DNA of 64,000 nucleotides from assembly GCA_013204985.1 (NCBI GenBank), contig JABMLG010000001.1:785124-849123 (forward strand), written 5' to 3'. This stretch comes from Microbacteriaceae bacterium VKM Ac-2855 (lineage in GTDB: Bacteria > Actinomycetota > Actinomycetes > Actinomycetales > Microbacteriaceae). Within the stretch, counting starts at the first letter, position 1. The number at the start of each line of letters is the position of its first letter. Of this stretch, positions 57,036 to 64,000 are shown piece after piece. The position numbers and the translations under genes were made by a program. The notes below the pieces were generated by a model. It saw only the letters and a list, made by a program, of their open reading frames with translations, was not told the DNA's origin and did no database searches.

Positions 57036-58364
57036 CTAGTTGCCCAGGGTGACGGCGGTCTCGTCGAAGAACTGGTCGACGGCCTCGTCGACCGTGATCG
57101 CGTTCAGTCCGATGCTGGTGCCCAGATCGAGGAAATTCGCCTCGATCGCGCCGTAGCCGGCGACGGGGGCCTCGGGTGCCTCACCGATTCGATCCGAGAT
57201 CGAGTCGAGGTAGTCCGCGACGGCCTTGTCCGGGCCCTGAAGATCCGCTCCTTCGAGCTGAGCCGACGAGGCGGGGATTCCGAGCGTCGCTCCGAAGATC
57301 TTGCCGACCTCGGGGCTGTTGATCAGGAAGTCCAGGAAGGTGGCCGCAGCCTCCGGGTGCTTCGTGCTCGAGGAGATCGCCTGCATCAGGCCGACCTTCT
57401 GGTAGAGGTCCTTCGAGTCCTCGTCGTCGGTCGGCGGTGCGACCAATGTGATGTTCGACGAGCCGGAGTCGCCGATGTAGCCACCGAGGAAGTTGCTCCA
57501 GCTCATCTCCGCCGTGGCGAGGTTGCCACCGAACGCCGACTTGGGCAGCAGCTCCTGAAGCCGCGCACCGGGCACGCCGCTCGTGGTGCGCATCTCGTCC
57601 CCCTGCTCCCAGTAGGCCGCGAGTTCATCCTTCGTGAAGCCGAGCTCGCCGTCGTCCGTGAAGAGCTTCTCGCCCTTCTCGCGCAGCTGCAGCTCGAAGT
57701 TCTGGATCCGCGTGGTCCAGTCGGAGCTGCCGTACACGGCGCCGCCGGTCTTGGCCGTGACCTCGGCGATGTAGGCCGAGTAATCGTCCCAGGTGCCGCC
57801 GCCGGCGTAGGGCTCGACGCCGTTCGCGGCGAGCAGGTCTTCGTTCTGGAAGATCGCCCAGGCGCTGTAGCCGGTGGGGATCGCGTAGGTCTGGCCGTCG
57901 AGTTCGCCCGTGGCGAGCAGGTCGGGCGAGATCGTGCTGTCGTCGACCACGCCGCCGAAGTAGCCCGAGAGATCGCCGAGCAGGCCGTTGTCGCCGTACT
58001 GGCGGAGGTAGGTGTAGTCGAACTGCATCACGTCGGGCAGACCGCCACCGGCGGCCTCCGTCTGACGCTTCTCCCAGTACGAGGAGTAGTCCGTGAAGGT
58101 CGAGTTGACGGTGATGTTCGGGTGCTCCTCCTCGAAGAGCGCGATCGCCTGATCGTAGCGACCGGCGCGGTCGTCGTTGCCCCAGAACGTGTAGTTCAGG
58201 GTCACGTCCTCGTCGGGGTCGAGGGTGGCGGAGGCGCTGGAGCCACCACCGGCGCAGGCGCTCAGCCCCAACGCGGCGACGGCGGCGATGGCCACGGCGC
58301 CGAATCGGAATCCGTGCGTGCGCGTGCTGCGGCCGGGCTTTCGGGTGCTATTACTGGGGAACAT
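57036..58364 (-). CDS. Sugar-binding lipoprotein of ABC importer
   Basis: Extracytoplasmic receptor of 442 residues (solute-binding family 1). Lipobox LSAC ends the signal (GAVAIAAVAALGLSACAGGG). The body has LNYTFWGNDDRAGRYDQAIA, GGLPDVMQFDYTYLRQYGDN, IPTGYSAWAIFQNEDLLAAN and MSWSNFLGGY, as in CUT1 receptors. ATG at 58364 is preferred over one three bases upstream because AAAGGA then lies five bases before it. It heads the transport operon; LacI-type operators lie in the divergent promoter region upstream. Confidence 0.92.
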   Translation of the reverse strand: MFPSNSTRKPGRSTRTHGFRFGAVAIAAVAALGLSACAGGGSSASATLDPDEDVTLNYTFWGNDDRAGRYDQAIALFEEEHPNITVNSTFTDYSSYWEKRQTEAAGGGLPDVMQFDYTYLRQYGDNGLLGDLSGYFGGVVDDSTISPDLLATGELDGQTYAIPTGYSAWAIFQNEDLLAANGVEPYAGGGTWDDYSAYIAEVTAKTGGAVYGSSDWTTRIQNFELQLREKGEKLFTDDGELGFTKDELAAYWEQGDEMRTTSGVPGARLQELLPKSAFGGNLATAEMSWSNFLGGYIGDSGSSNITLVAPPTDDEDSKDLYQKVGLMQAISSSTKHPEAAATFLDFLINSPEVGKIFGATLGIPASSAQLEGADLQGPDKAVADYLDSISDRIGEAPEAPVAGYGAIEANFLDLGTSIGLNAITVDEAVDQFFDETAVTLGN

Positions 58365-58431
58365 CATCGTCCTTTCGAGAACCTCATCGTTCGTACCCGG
58401 TCGGATCGGCACCGCGGTGGGGTCGTGGTGT

Positions 58432-58463
58432 GAAACGTTTCGGGAAAGCGTTTGCCCTACGAT
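58432..58463. promoter_or_regulatory. LacI operators in the divergent promoter
   Basis: GAAACGTTTC (58432-58441) is a perfect palindrome, and GGGAAAGCGTTTGCCC (58443-58458) is an imperfect one. The esterase -10 box TACGAT (58458-58463) abuts the second. Occupancy would shut off both the sugar transport operon and the esterase. Confidence 0.7.
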
Positions 58464-58544
58464 AAGTACCGACCCGGACGCACGTCAAGACCGGATCCGA
58501 ATCGACCACGAGAACGGCACCGTCGCCGCTGGAAAGGAGCACCC

Positions 58545-59525
58545 GTGCCCCAGTTCGATCTCCCCCTGGAATACCTCGAGACGTACGCCCCTCCGCGAGA
58601 GGAACCCGACGACTTCGCAGCCTTCTGGGTCGACACCGTCGCCGAGGCACGTGCGCTCTCCTGGCCGGCCCGCTTCGAGCCCGTCGAGGCGGGATTCGCG
58701 CTGTTGGACACGTTCGACGTCACGTTCGCGGGCTTCGGCGGCCACCCCATCAAGGCCTGGCTGATCCTCCCTCGCGGGATCGACGGGCCACTGCCGGCCG
58801 TGGTGAGCTACATCGGCTACGGCGGAGGTCGGGGCCTCGTTCAGGAGTGGTCGGCGCTGTCCGCCGCGGGCTACGCGCATCTCGTGATGGACACCCGAGG
58901 CCAGGGCAGCGGACACCGGCCGGGCGACACCGCGGATCCGGTGGGCAGCGGGCCGCACGCGAGCGGCTTCATGACGCAGGGCATCGAGTCCCCCGGCGAG
59001 CACTTCTTCCGTCGGGTGTTCACGGACGCGCTGCTCGCTCTCGACGTGGCTCGCGCGCACCCGCGGATCGATGCCGATCGGGTCGCGATCTCGGGCGGGA
59101 GCCAAGGCGGCGGGATCTGCCTCGCGGTGGCGGGGCTTCTGGGGTTGCTCGGCGAGTCGTCCTCGGCGCGCGCGGCGATCATCGACGTGCCGTTCCTCAG
59201 CCACATCCGGCGCGCGACCACCATCGTCGACACGATGCCGTACGGCGAGATCGTGCAGTACCTGCGGGTGCACCGCGGCGCCGAAGAAAGTGTGTTCAAC
59301 ACTCTGCGCTACCTCGACGGCACCAACTTCGCCCCGTACGCCGTCGTGCCCGCGATGTTCTCGGTGGCGCTCCTCGACGAGATCTGCCCTCCCTCGACGG
59401 TCTACGCCTCGTACAACGGCTACGCCGGCGACAAGCGGATGAAGGTCTACCCCTACAACGGTCACGAGAACGGCGAGGTCTTCCAGCTCGTCGAGCACCT
59501 GCGCTTCCTGGCGGAGCTGCTCTAG
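58545..59525 (+). CDS. Acetyl-xylan esterase-like (AXE1) deacetylase
   Basis: Alpha/beta hydrolase of 326 residues of the AXE1/cephalosporin-deacetylase family that removes acetyl groups from oligosaccharides. The GTG at 58545 follows GGAAAGGAGC. The oxyanion segment is YIGYGGGRGLVQEW, the nucleophile is S186 in AISGGSQGGGICL, the acid is D278 in VALLDEICPPST, and the base is H307 in YNGHENGEVFQL. No signal peptide, so it acts on imported sugars. Divergent from the sugar importer with LacI operators between, so it belongs to the same regulon. Confidence 0.92.
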   Translation: MPQFDLPLEYLETYAPPREEPDDFAAFWVDTVAEARALSWPARFEPVEAGFALLDTFDVTFAGFGGHPIKAWLILPRGIDGPLPAVVSYIGYGGGRGLVQEWSALSAAGYAHLVMDTRGQGSGHRPGDTADPVGSGPHASGFMTQGIESPGEHFFRRVFTDALLALDVARAHPRIDADRVAISGGSQGGGICLAVAGLLGLLGESSSARAAIIDVPFLSHIRRATTIVDTMPYGEIVQYLRVHRGAEESVFNTLRYLDGTNFAPYAVVPAMFSVALLDEICPPSTVYASYNGYAGDKRMKVYPYNGHENGEVFQLVEHLRFLAELL

Positions 59526-59550
59526 CGGCCGGGGGCGGCTCCCCGCTGCG

Positions 59551-60489
59551 TCACTCCACGCGAAGGGTCTCCCCGTCGATTGCGAGCACCGCGGCGCGGA
59601 CGTGACTGCGGCGCTGAGCGAGCGAGGGCGTTATGTCGCCGAGCTCGGTGCCGTCCCAGCCGGGATGCGTGAAGTAGACCAACAGGGCGCGAGAATCGTC
59701 GAGCGGCACGACATCCGCGTGCCGCGCCGCGATCGCCGCGCCGTCGAGGATCTCCGCGTCGGCGAGCAGCAGCCCGTGCTGCTGCCAGTCCCCCGTCGCA
59801 TCCGCCGAACGGTACAGCCGCTGCCCGCGCCACTCGTCGACGATCATCCAGAACCAGCCGCCGAGCCGGAACACCTTCGGCCCTTCGTGCGGGCGTCCGC
59901 CGATCGCCAGCCCCTCGACCCGCCACGACGTCGGATCCGCCGGGGTGTCGCTGACCGCGCACCAGGTCGTCGACTCCTGCCGCTCATCCTTGTACCAGAG
60001 CCGGTAGCGTCCATCGCCGCAGAGCGCCACCGCGGCGTCGATGACCCGGTCGGAGCCGAGGTCGATCGCGCCGACGCGGCACCAGCTCCGCAGATCCTCG
60101 CTCTCGAACTGAACGATGCGGGCGTGTCCTGTCCAGTCGGAGCGCACACCCTCGATCCAGGTCAGGAACATGAGGTATCGGCCGTCGACCCGCACGATGT
60201 CGGGTGCCCAGTGCGTGTTCGATGCATCCCCCGAGCTCGCGCCCGGCGGGTCGAGACCGTCGACGACGCCGCTGTAGCTCCACGTCACGCCCCCGTCGTG
60301 CGAGGCCGCGACTCCGATCGCCGTACCGTGCACCCACTCGACGCCCGGCGACTCGAGGGTGGCGCGTCTCTGCGTATAGAACAGCCGCAGCGATCCATCG
60401 GGCGCCGTGACGACGATCGGGTCCGTCGGGCCATCGAACACGGGGTCGCAGTAGGGCGTCGCGAAGGCATCCTCTCGCAGTTCGGTCAC
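59551..60489 (-). CDS. GH43/32-like beta-propeller glycoside hydrolase
   Basis: A 312-residue protein with the five-bladed propeller pattern: CDPVFDGPTDPIVVTAPDG, ASNTHWAPDIVRVDGRYLMF, VIDAAVALCGDGRYRLWYKD, RPHEGPKVFRLGGWFWMIVD, LYRSADATGDWQQHG. The repeated acidic residues at the start of blades resemble the Asp and Glu of GH43, but I cannot fix the family or sugar. GTG at 60489 overlaps the DUF6807 stop (GTGA), so it is the last gene of the Gfo/Idh operon. Likely acts on the same glycoside. Confidence 0.75.
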   Translation of the reverse strand: MTELREDAFATPYCDPVFDGPTDPIVVTAPDGSLRLFYTQRRATLESPGVEWVHGTAIGVAASHDGGVTWSYSGVVDGLDPPGASSGDASNTHWAPDIVRVDGRYLMFLTWIEGVRSDWTGHARIVQFESEDLRSWCRVGAIDLGSDRVIDAAVALCGDGRYRLWYKDERQESTTWCAVSDTPADPTSWRVEGLAIGGRPHEGPKVFRLGGWFWMIVDEWRGQRLYRSADATGDWQQHGLLLADAEILDGAAIAARHADVVPLDDSRALLVYFTHPGWDGTELGDITPSLAQRRSHVRAAVLAIDGETLRVE

Positions 60490-61277
60490 CAGCTCGCCTC
60501 GATCTCGGCGATCGAGAGCGACCGGTCGCAGACCAGCAGTTGCCAGCACCACGTCGCCTCGCTGTCGGCCGCGAGCGTCCAGGTCTCGTGGAAGAACGGC
60601 GCGGCGCAGAGCATCGGCGTGGCGTCGGTGCGGATGAACCACGGCGACGGATCGACGGGCGCGTTCGGATCTGCTCGCATCGCGACCGTCGCACCCGCCT
60701 GCAGGGCCGCCCAGCGCGCCGCCCCGCCCATCCGGATCGGGCCGTCGGGTCCGAAGGCGTCGGCGCCCGCGAACGACGGATCCAGGCGCAGGAACCATCC
60801 GCCGTACCCCGCATCGGCTCGGCCCGCGGTGGTCGGCGAGCCGAAGGTGATCGCGCGCTCCCCGGCCCTCCAGCGACTCTCGACTGTGAGCACGGCGACG
60901 TCGCCCCGCCGGCGCGTGCTCAGCCGACGCCGTTCGTCGAGGAAGCGACGCCCCTCGGCATCGAACCAGCCGATGCGGTCGCCGCCCGCGCTGCGCTGGG
61001 AGCCGTTGTTGGGCAGTTGCACGTAGCCGTCGCCGCCGACCCAGGTGACACCGCCCCAGAGATTCGTATCGGTGGTATCGCCATCGATTCGGATGTTCGC
61101 GATCGCGAGCGAGAGACCCCAGTGCCAGTCGTGGTCGTCAGGACGGAAGTCGCTGACCACCCGCCCACCGGGAGTGCGCAGCGGATGCACGTACGGTCGC
61201 GGCGAGCCGATCGCCGGCAGGGTGGGGTCCTCCAGGACGTACGAACCGAGCCCCTCCGAAAGGTCGAGCGCGTTCAC
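60486..61277 (-). CDS. PmoA/DUF6807 family protein
   Basis: A 263-residue protein of the PmoA/DUF6807 group, found in sugar-catabolic clusters. The signature HPLRTPGGRVVSDFRPDDHD followed by WHWGLSLAIANI is clear, with LWGGVTWVGGDGYVQLPNNG after it. Members share a beta-sandwich fold, some probably acting on glycosides together with Gfo/Idh enzymes. GTG at 61277 overlaps the dehydrogenase stop and its own stop overlaps the GH43-like start, so the three are one translationally linked operon. The reaction is unknown. Confidence 0.82.
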   Translation of the reverse strand: MNALDLSEGLGSYVLEDPTLPAIGSPRPYVHPLRTPGGRVVSDFRPDDHDWHWGLSLAIANIRIDGDTTDTNLWGGVTWVGGDGYVQLPNNGSQRSAGGDRIGWFDAEGRRFLDERRRLSTRRRGDVAVLTVESRWRAGERAITFGSPTTAGRADAGYGGWFLRLDPSFAGADAFGPDGPIRMGGAARWAALQAGATVAMRADPNAPVDPSPWFIRTDATPMLCAAPFFHETWTLAADSEATWCWQLLVCDRSLSIAEIEASW

Positions 61278-62356
61278 CGCAGATCCACGACCGCCGCGGG
61301 GGCGAGACCGCGGGCTGCCGGGTCGCGCATCGCGGCGATCGACACCGCTGCCCCCGTGCGGCTCGAGGCGTACAGAGCGGCGACGATCTCGAGCGAGCGC
61401 GCCGGAGCCGTGGCGACGTCCGGCAACGCGGAGCCCGTGGCGATGGCCCCGTAGACCGCGTCGAGGTAGGCGACGTGCCCGCTCGGCACTTCGTCTTCCG
61501 GGAACGACCAGTCGGGTGCGGGTACGACTCCCGGTGCCGGGGTGATCCGCCAGTTCGCGTGACCGTGCCCGTAGAGATGCTCGAGTTCGATCGTCGCCTT
61601 CTCGGTGTCGATCCGAATGGAACTCGTCTCGCGAGGCGAGATCGCCGAGGTCAGCACCGAAGCGATCGCGCCGGATTCGAATCGGAGCACCGCCGTCGAG
61701 ACGTCCTCCGTCTCGATCTCGCGGCCGAGACGCCAGGCCTGACCGGTCACCTCCGCGACCTCGCCGAGCAGGTGCGCGAGCAGATCGAGCTGATGGATGC
61801 CGTGGCTGATCGTCGTTCCGCCTCCTTCGCTCTCCCACGTGCCGCGCCAGGGCACCGCGAAGTACTCGGGCCCGCGGAACCACAGCGTGTCGCAGCGGGC
61901 GACGAGTACCCGGCCGAAGGCACCCTCGTCGAGCAGTCGCTTCACGTGCGCGGCCGCCGTGCCCGTGCGCTGCTGGAAGACCACGGCGAGCAGGCGACCG
62001 GCCCGCTCCGCCGCGACGATCATCCGGTCGACCTCGGTGAGGGTGAGTGCCGGCGGCTTCTCGACGACGACGTGCGCGCCCAGCGCGAACGCGGTCTCGG
62101 CCTGCTCCGCGTGGATTCCGGGCGGCGTGCAGAGGTGGACGACATCGATGGCGGGGAGATCCGCCATCGCTGTTCCGGAGCCCTCGAACCCGTACCGCTC
62201 CGCGAAGTCGGCTGCGCGACCGGCGTCGACGTCGATCGCCGCGACGAGCTCGACGTCCGTCCGAGTCTGCAAGGCCTGGGCGTGCAGGTGCGCCACACCC
62301 CCGGTTCCGACGACGGCGACGCGGAGTCGGGATGCGGGCGGAGCGGCATCGGTCAT
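61274..62356 (-). CDS. Gfo/Idh/MocA-family oxidoreductase
   Basis: NAD(P)-dependent sugar oxidoreductase of 360 residues. The Rossmann loop is LRVAVVGTGGVAHLHAQALQ, the catalytic Lys is in HVVVEKPPALT, and the C-terminal substrate domain has WRGTWESEGGGTTISHGIHQ then LDLLAHLLGE. Family members oxidise or epimerise a sugar hydroxyl, and with DUF6807 and glycoside-hydrolase partners probably open an unusual glycoside by an oxidative route. ATG at 62356 is preceded by TAGCGT seven bases away, implying leaderless translation, and by a LacI operator. First gene of its operon. Confidence 0.9.
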   Translation of the reverse strand: MTDAAPPASRLRVAVVGTGGVAHLHAQALQTRTDVELVAAIDVDAGRAADFAERYGFEGSGTAMADLPAIDVVHLCTPPGIHAEQAETAFALGAHVVVEKPPALTLTEVDRMIVAAERAGRLLAVVFQQRTGTAAAHVKRLLDEGAFGRVLVARCDTLWFRGPEYFAVPWRGTWESEGGGTTISHGIHQLDLLAHLLGEVAEVTGQAWRLGREIETEDVSTAVLRFESGAIASVLTSAISPRETSSIRIDTEKATIELEHLYGHGHANWRITPAPGVVPAPDWSFPEDEVPSGHVAYLDAVYGAIATGSALPDVATAPARSLEIVAALYASSRTGAAVSIAAMRDPAARGLAPAAVVDLR

Positions 62357-62363
62357 ACTTCCG

Positions 62364-62388
62364 ACGCTACACGGGAAAACGCTTGCCC
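62364..62388 (-). promoter_or_regulatory. LacI operator and -10 box before Gfo/Idh operon
   Basis: GGGAAAACGCTTGCCC (62373-62388) is a near-palindrome of the LacI type, just upstream of the minus-strand -10 box TAGCGT (62369-62364) and inside the promoter spacer. It matches the sites at 51098 and 58432-58458. Confidence 0.7.
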
Positions 62389-62389
62389 G

Positions 62390-62701
62390 CTAGCGATCCG
62401 CCGGGGCGATCGCGGCGATCGGAGCCACGAACCCGGCGATCTCCTCGGTCGAGAAGGCGAGGTACACGCGCTCGATGGAGGGCGGACGCGTTACGACGCT
62501 GAGCCCCGGCCGCCAGGCGGTTGCGGGCCGGATCGGCCGCGCCGCGAAGCCGCCGCCGCAGTTCGGGCAGACGTTCAGCAGCTTCGTCTCGACGCAGTCG
62601 GTGCAGAAGGTGCACTCGAACGTGCAGATCATCGCGGTGGTCGAGGCCGGCGGCAGGTCGACGTCGCAGTACTCGCAGTTGGGGCGGAGCTCGAGCGCCA
62701 T
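62390..62701 (-). CDS. DUF1272 zinc-ribbon protein
   Basis: A 103-residue protein matching DUF1272, with eight cysteines arranged as zinc-binding pairs: C9/C12 in ELRPNCEYCDVDLPP, C26, C30, C33 and C36 in ICTFECTFCTDCVE, and C45/C48 in VCPNCGGGF. The segment after residue 60 (RPATAWRPGLSVVTRPPSIE) has no clear domain. ATG at 62701 follows the amidase stop by four bases, so they are co-transcribed. Function is unknown; a small zinc-ribbon of this kind may bind nucleic acid or another protein. Confidence 0.88.
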   Translation of the reverse strand: MALELRPNCEYCDVDLPPASTTAMICTFECTFCTDCVETKLLNVCPNCGGGFAARPIRPATAWRPGLSVVTRPPSIERVYLAFSTEEIAGFVAPIAAIAPADR

Positions 62702-62705
62702 ACCG

Positions 62706-63500
62706 TCAGACTCCCGGAACCACGCGGAAGCGCCGGTTCGCGAGTGATGGCACCCGCGCACGCACCGCGTCCAGCCGCACCGGGTCGAGTTCGGCGAACA
62801 CCACTCCGGGTGCTTCGCCGGCGGATGCGATGACGACGCCGGCCGGGTCGACGATGATCGACTGCCCCGTCGCCAGCGGCCCGGTCTGGTTCGCGCTCAC
62901 CACGTAGGCGGTGTTCTCGATCGCTCTCGCGCGCACGAGGGTGGTCCACGCATCCTCCTTGCCGGGTCCGGCGACCCACATCGCCGGCAGCAGCAGCACG
63001 GTCGCGCCCGCGTCGACCACGCGCCGCGCACTCTCCGGGAAGCGCAGGTCGTAGCAGGTGAACGCACCGATCCGGAGACCACCGAAGTCGAGCACGAAGG
63101 GTTCCGCGTACTCGCCGGGCGCGATGCCGTCGCTCTCCGCGTAGCCGAACGCGTCGTAGAGGTGGATCTTGCGGTAGGTCCCCACAACGGTGCCGCTCGC
63201 GTCGATCGCGACGAGAGTGTTGTACGGATGCCCGCTCGGGTTCGCCTCGATCACGCCGATTACCGCGGACAGACCCAGCTCGGCGGCGCGCGCGGCGACG
63301 GCGGAGACGAACGGTCCATCCAGCGCCTCCGCGATCGACGCCATCACGGTGGACGGCTTCGACGTCGCATAGCTGCTCATCTCGGGCAGAACCACGAACT
63401 CGGCTCCACCCGCGGCCGCCTCAGCCATCAACGCGAGAACCGTCGCGAGGTTGGCCGACACGTCGACACCCGCGCTGAATTGTCCGGAAGCGATTCGCAT
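62706..63500 (-). CDS. Nitrilase-family carbon-nitrogen hydrolase
   Basis: A 264-residue amidase of the carbon-nitrogen hydrolase superfamily, with the Glu-Lys-Cys triad E40 (VVLPEMSSY), K111 (YRKIHLYD) and C149 (TCYDLRFPE). Members of this size and with the GTYRKIHLYDAFGYAESDGI motif include omega-amidases and deaminated glutathione hydrolases. ATG at 63500 has no other in-frame competitor. It precedes DUF1272 in an operon. Substrate is likely a small amide; the exact one is not shown. Confidence 0.9.
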   Translation of the reverse strand: MRIASGQFSAGVDVSANLATVLALMAEAAAGGAEFVVLPEMSSYATSKPSTVMASIAEALDGPFVSAVAARAAELGLSAVIGVIEANPSGHPYNTLVAIDASGTVVGTYRKIHLYDAFGYAESDGIAPGEYAEPFVLDFGGLRIGAFTCYDLRFPESARRVVDAGATVLLLPAMWVAGPGKEDAWTTLVRARAIENTAYVVSANQTGPLATGQSIIVDPAGVVIASAGEAPGVVFAELDPVRLDAVRARVPSLANRRFRVVPGV

Positions 63501-63621
63501 GTCCCCAGCTTGCCAGGGCGGGCGCCGCGTGGCCGGATCGGAACCGACGCGCACGGTTGCTTTCGCGCCATTCCTGTCGCGCGCCTGCCTGCGCCCCGCC
63601 ACGCCCCGCGTGCCGTGCCCG

Positions 63622-63915
63622 GAAGCCGGGTTGGTGCGAACCGTCCCTCCCCGACGCCGAACCGGACGCTTTCCCGACCACCCCGCCTCCGCCGCCCCCA
63701 CCGCCGAAGCCCGGGTTGGCGCAAACCGCCCTTCCACGACGCGACCCGGCCGCTTCCCGACCACCCCGCCTCCGCCGCCCACCCCCGCCGAAGCCCGGGT
63801 TGGCGCAAACCGCTCCTCCACGACGCCGACCTAGGCGCTTCGCGACCACCCCACCTCCGCCGCCCCACCACCGAAGCCCCACCACCGAAGCCCGGGTTGG
63901 CGCAAACCGCCCCCA
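63622..63915. repeat. 84-bp tandem repeat
   Basis: Four copies begin at 63622, 63706, 63790 and 63888 with GAAGCCCGGGTTGGCGCAAA (first copy diverged). The spacing is 84, 84 and 98 bases, the last with a 14-bp insertion. The region 63501-63970 has no credible gene, and the long open frames across the repeat are low-complexity by-products. Confidence 0.85.
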
Positions 63916-63970
63916 AACCACGCGGCAGAGTCATACGGTCGTTGCAACGCTTTGATGATCGGAGCGTGTG

Positions 63971-64000
63971 ATGGCGTGGACGAATGGAAGCAAGTTCAGC
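63971..64000 (+). CDS. Start of a CDS running off the window
   Basis: ATG at 63971 opens M-A-W-T-N-G-S-K-F-S and continues past the right edge. A GGAG lies six bases upstream (GATCGGAGCGTGTG). Only ten codons are visible, so no family can be assigned. It is the first gene after the tandem repeat. Confidence 0.4.
   Translation, partial: MAWTNGSKFS

Noticed and set aside
63421..63955. Gly-rich repeat protein (CANPGFGGGG units) on the minus strand
   Set aside because: Open frames exist in several phases across the 84-bp DNA repeat; none has a credible start or ribosome site, and the composition is that of repeat DNA.

Overview
The window is 64 kb of very GC-rich DNA with tightly packed genes. 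GTG starts, 4-base ATGA/GTGA overlaps and -10 boxes of the form TAnnnT placed 6-7 bases before the start codon (leaderless mRNAs) all recur. Protein families and codon habits point to an actinobacterium of the Microbacteriaceae, most like Microbacterium. That placement is inference from style, not from a marker gene.

Layout. 0-2.5 kb: tail of a peptide-type ABC importer. 2.4-9.2 kb: housekeeping and accessory genes (EamA permease with divergent MarR regulator, PH-domain membrane protein, a glyoxalase/P-loop fusion, DUF218, a BisC-type molybdoenzyme, a Dabb protein). 9.3-14.4 kb: a worn zone around a tRNA-Cys gene with two flavin monooxygenases, a carbonic anhydrase and three gene remnants, including a metY scrap and the 3' end of a DUF222-HNH gene. 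14.4-24.0 kb: minus-strand operon 1 (SsuD-like monooxygenase, SfnB/DszC-like flavoprotein, solute-binding lipoprotein, FMN 2-hydroxyacid oxidase, heterodimeric ABC exporter, acetyltransferase). 24.0-25.0 kb: a non-coding, repeat-rich gap, then a DUF222-HNH gene. 26.5-38.4 kb: minus-strand operon 2, a fuller parallel of operon 1 with its own complete ABC importer, a PanE-like reductase, an alpha/beta hydrolase, a GlcD-like oxidase and an FMN reductase. 38.5-43.6 kb: a NarL-type two-component system and two secreted proteins. 43.6-51.1 kb: two MFS exporters with MarR and TetR regulators, type III glutamine synthetase and a HEAT-repeat protein. 51.1-62.4 kb: a LacI-controlled glycoside cluster (GH42 beta-galactosidase, YesL-like protein, sugar ABC importer, esterase, GH43-like protein, PmoA/DUF6807, Gfo/Idh). 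62.4-64 kb: DUF1272, a nitrilase-family amidase, an 84-bp tandem repeat and the start of one more gene.

The most notable signal is a pair of homologous short leader peptides, 45 and 47 codons, both ending in V-R-G-C-S-C-P. They sit immediately upstream of operons 1 and 2 and are expressed from promoters with identical spacing (TTGGAC, 19 bases, TAnnnT, 6 bases, ATG). With the sulfur-type flavoenzymes downstream, this looks like cysteine-sensing translational attenuation of two sulfur-scavenging operons. It resembles in logic the leaderless polycysteine attenuators known from mycobacteria, but has a Cys-Ser-Cys signature and a conserved N-terminal part.

The second coherent system is the LacI regulon. 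AAACGTTT / GGGAAAACGCTTGCCC-type operators lie upstream of the regulator, between the sugar-binding protein and esterase genes, and upstream of the Gfo/Idh operon, tying the three blocks together.
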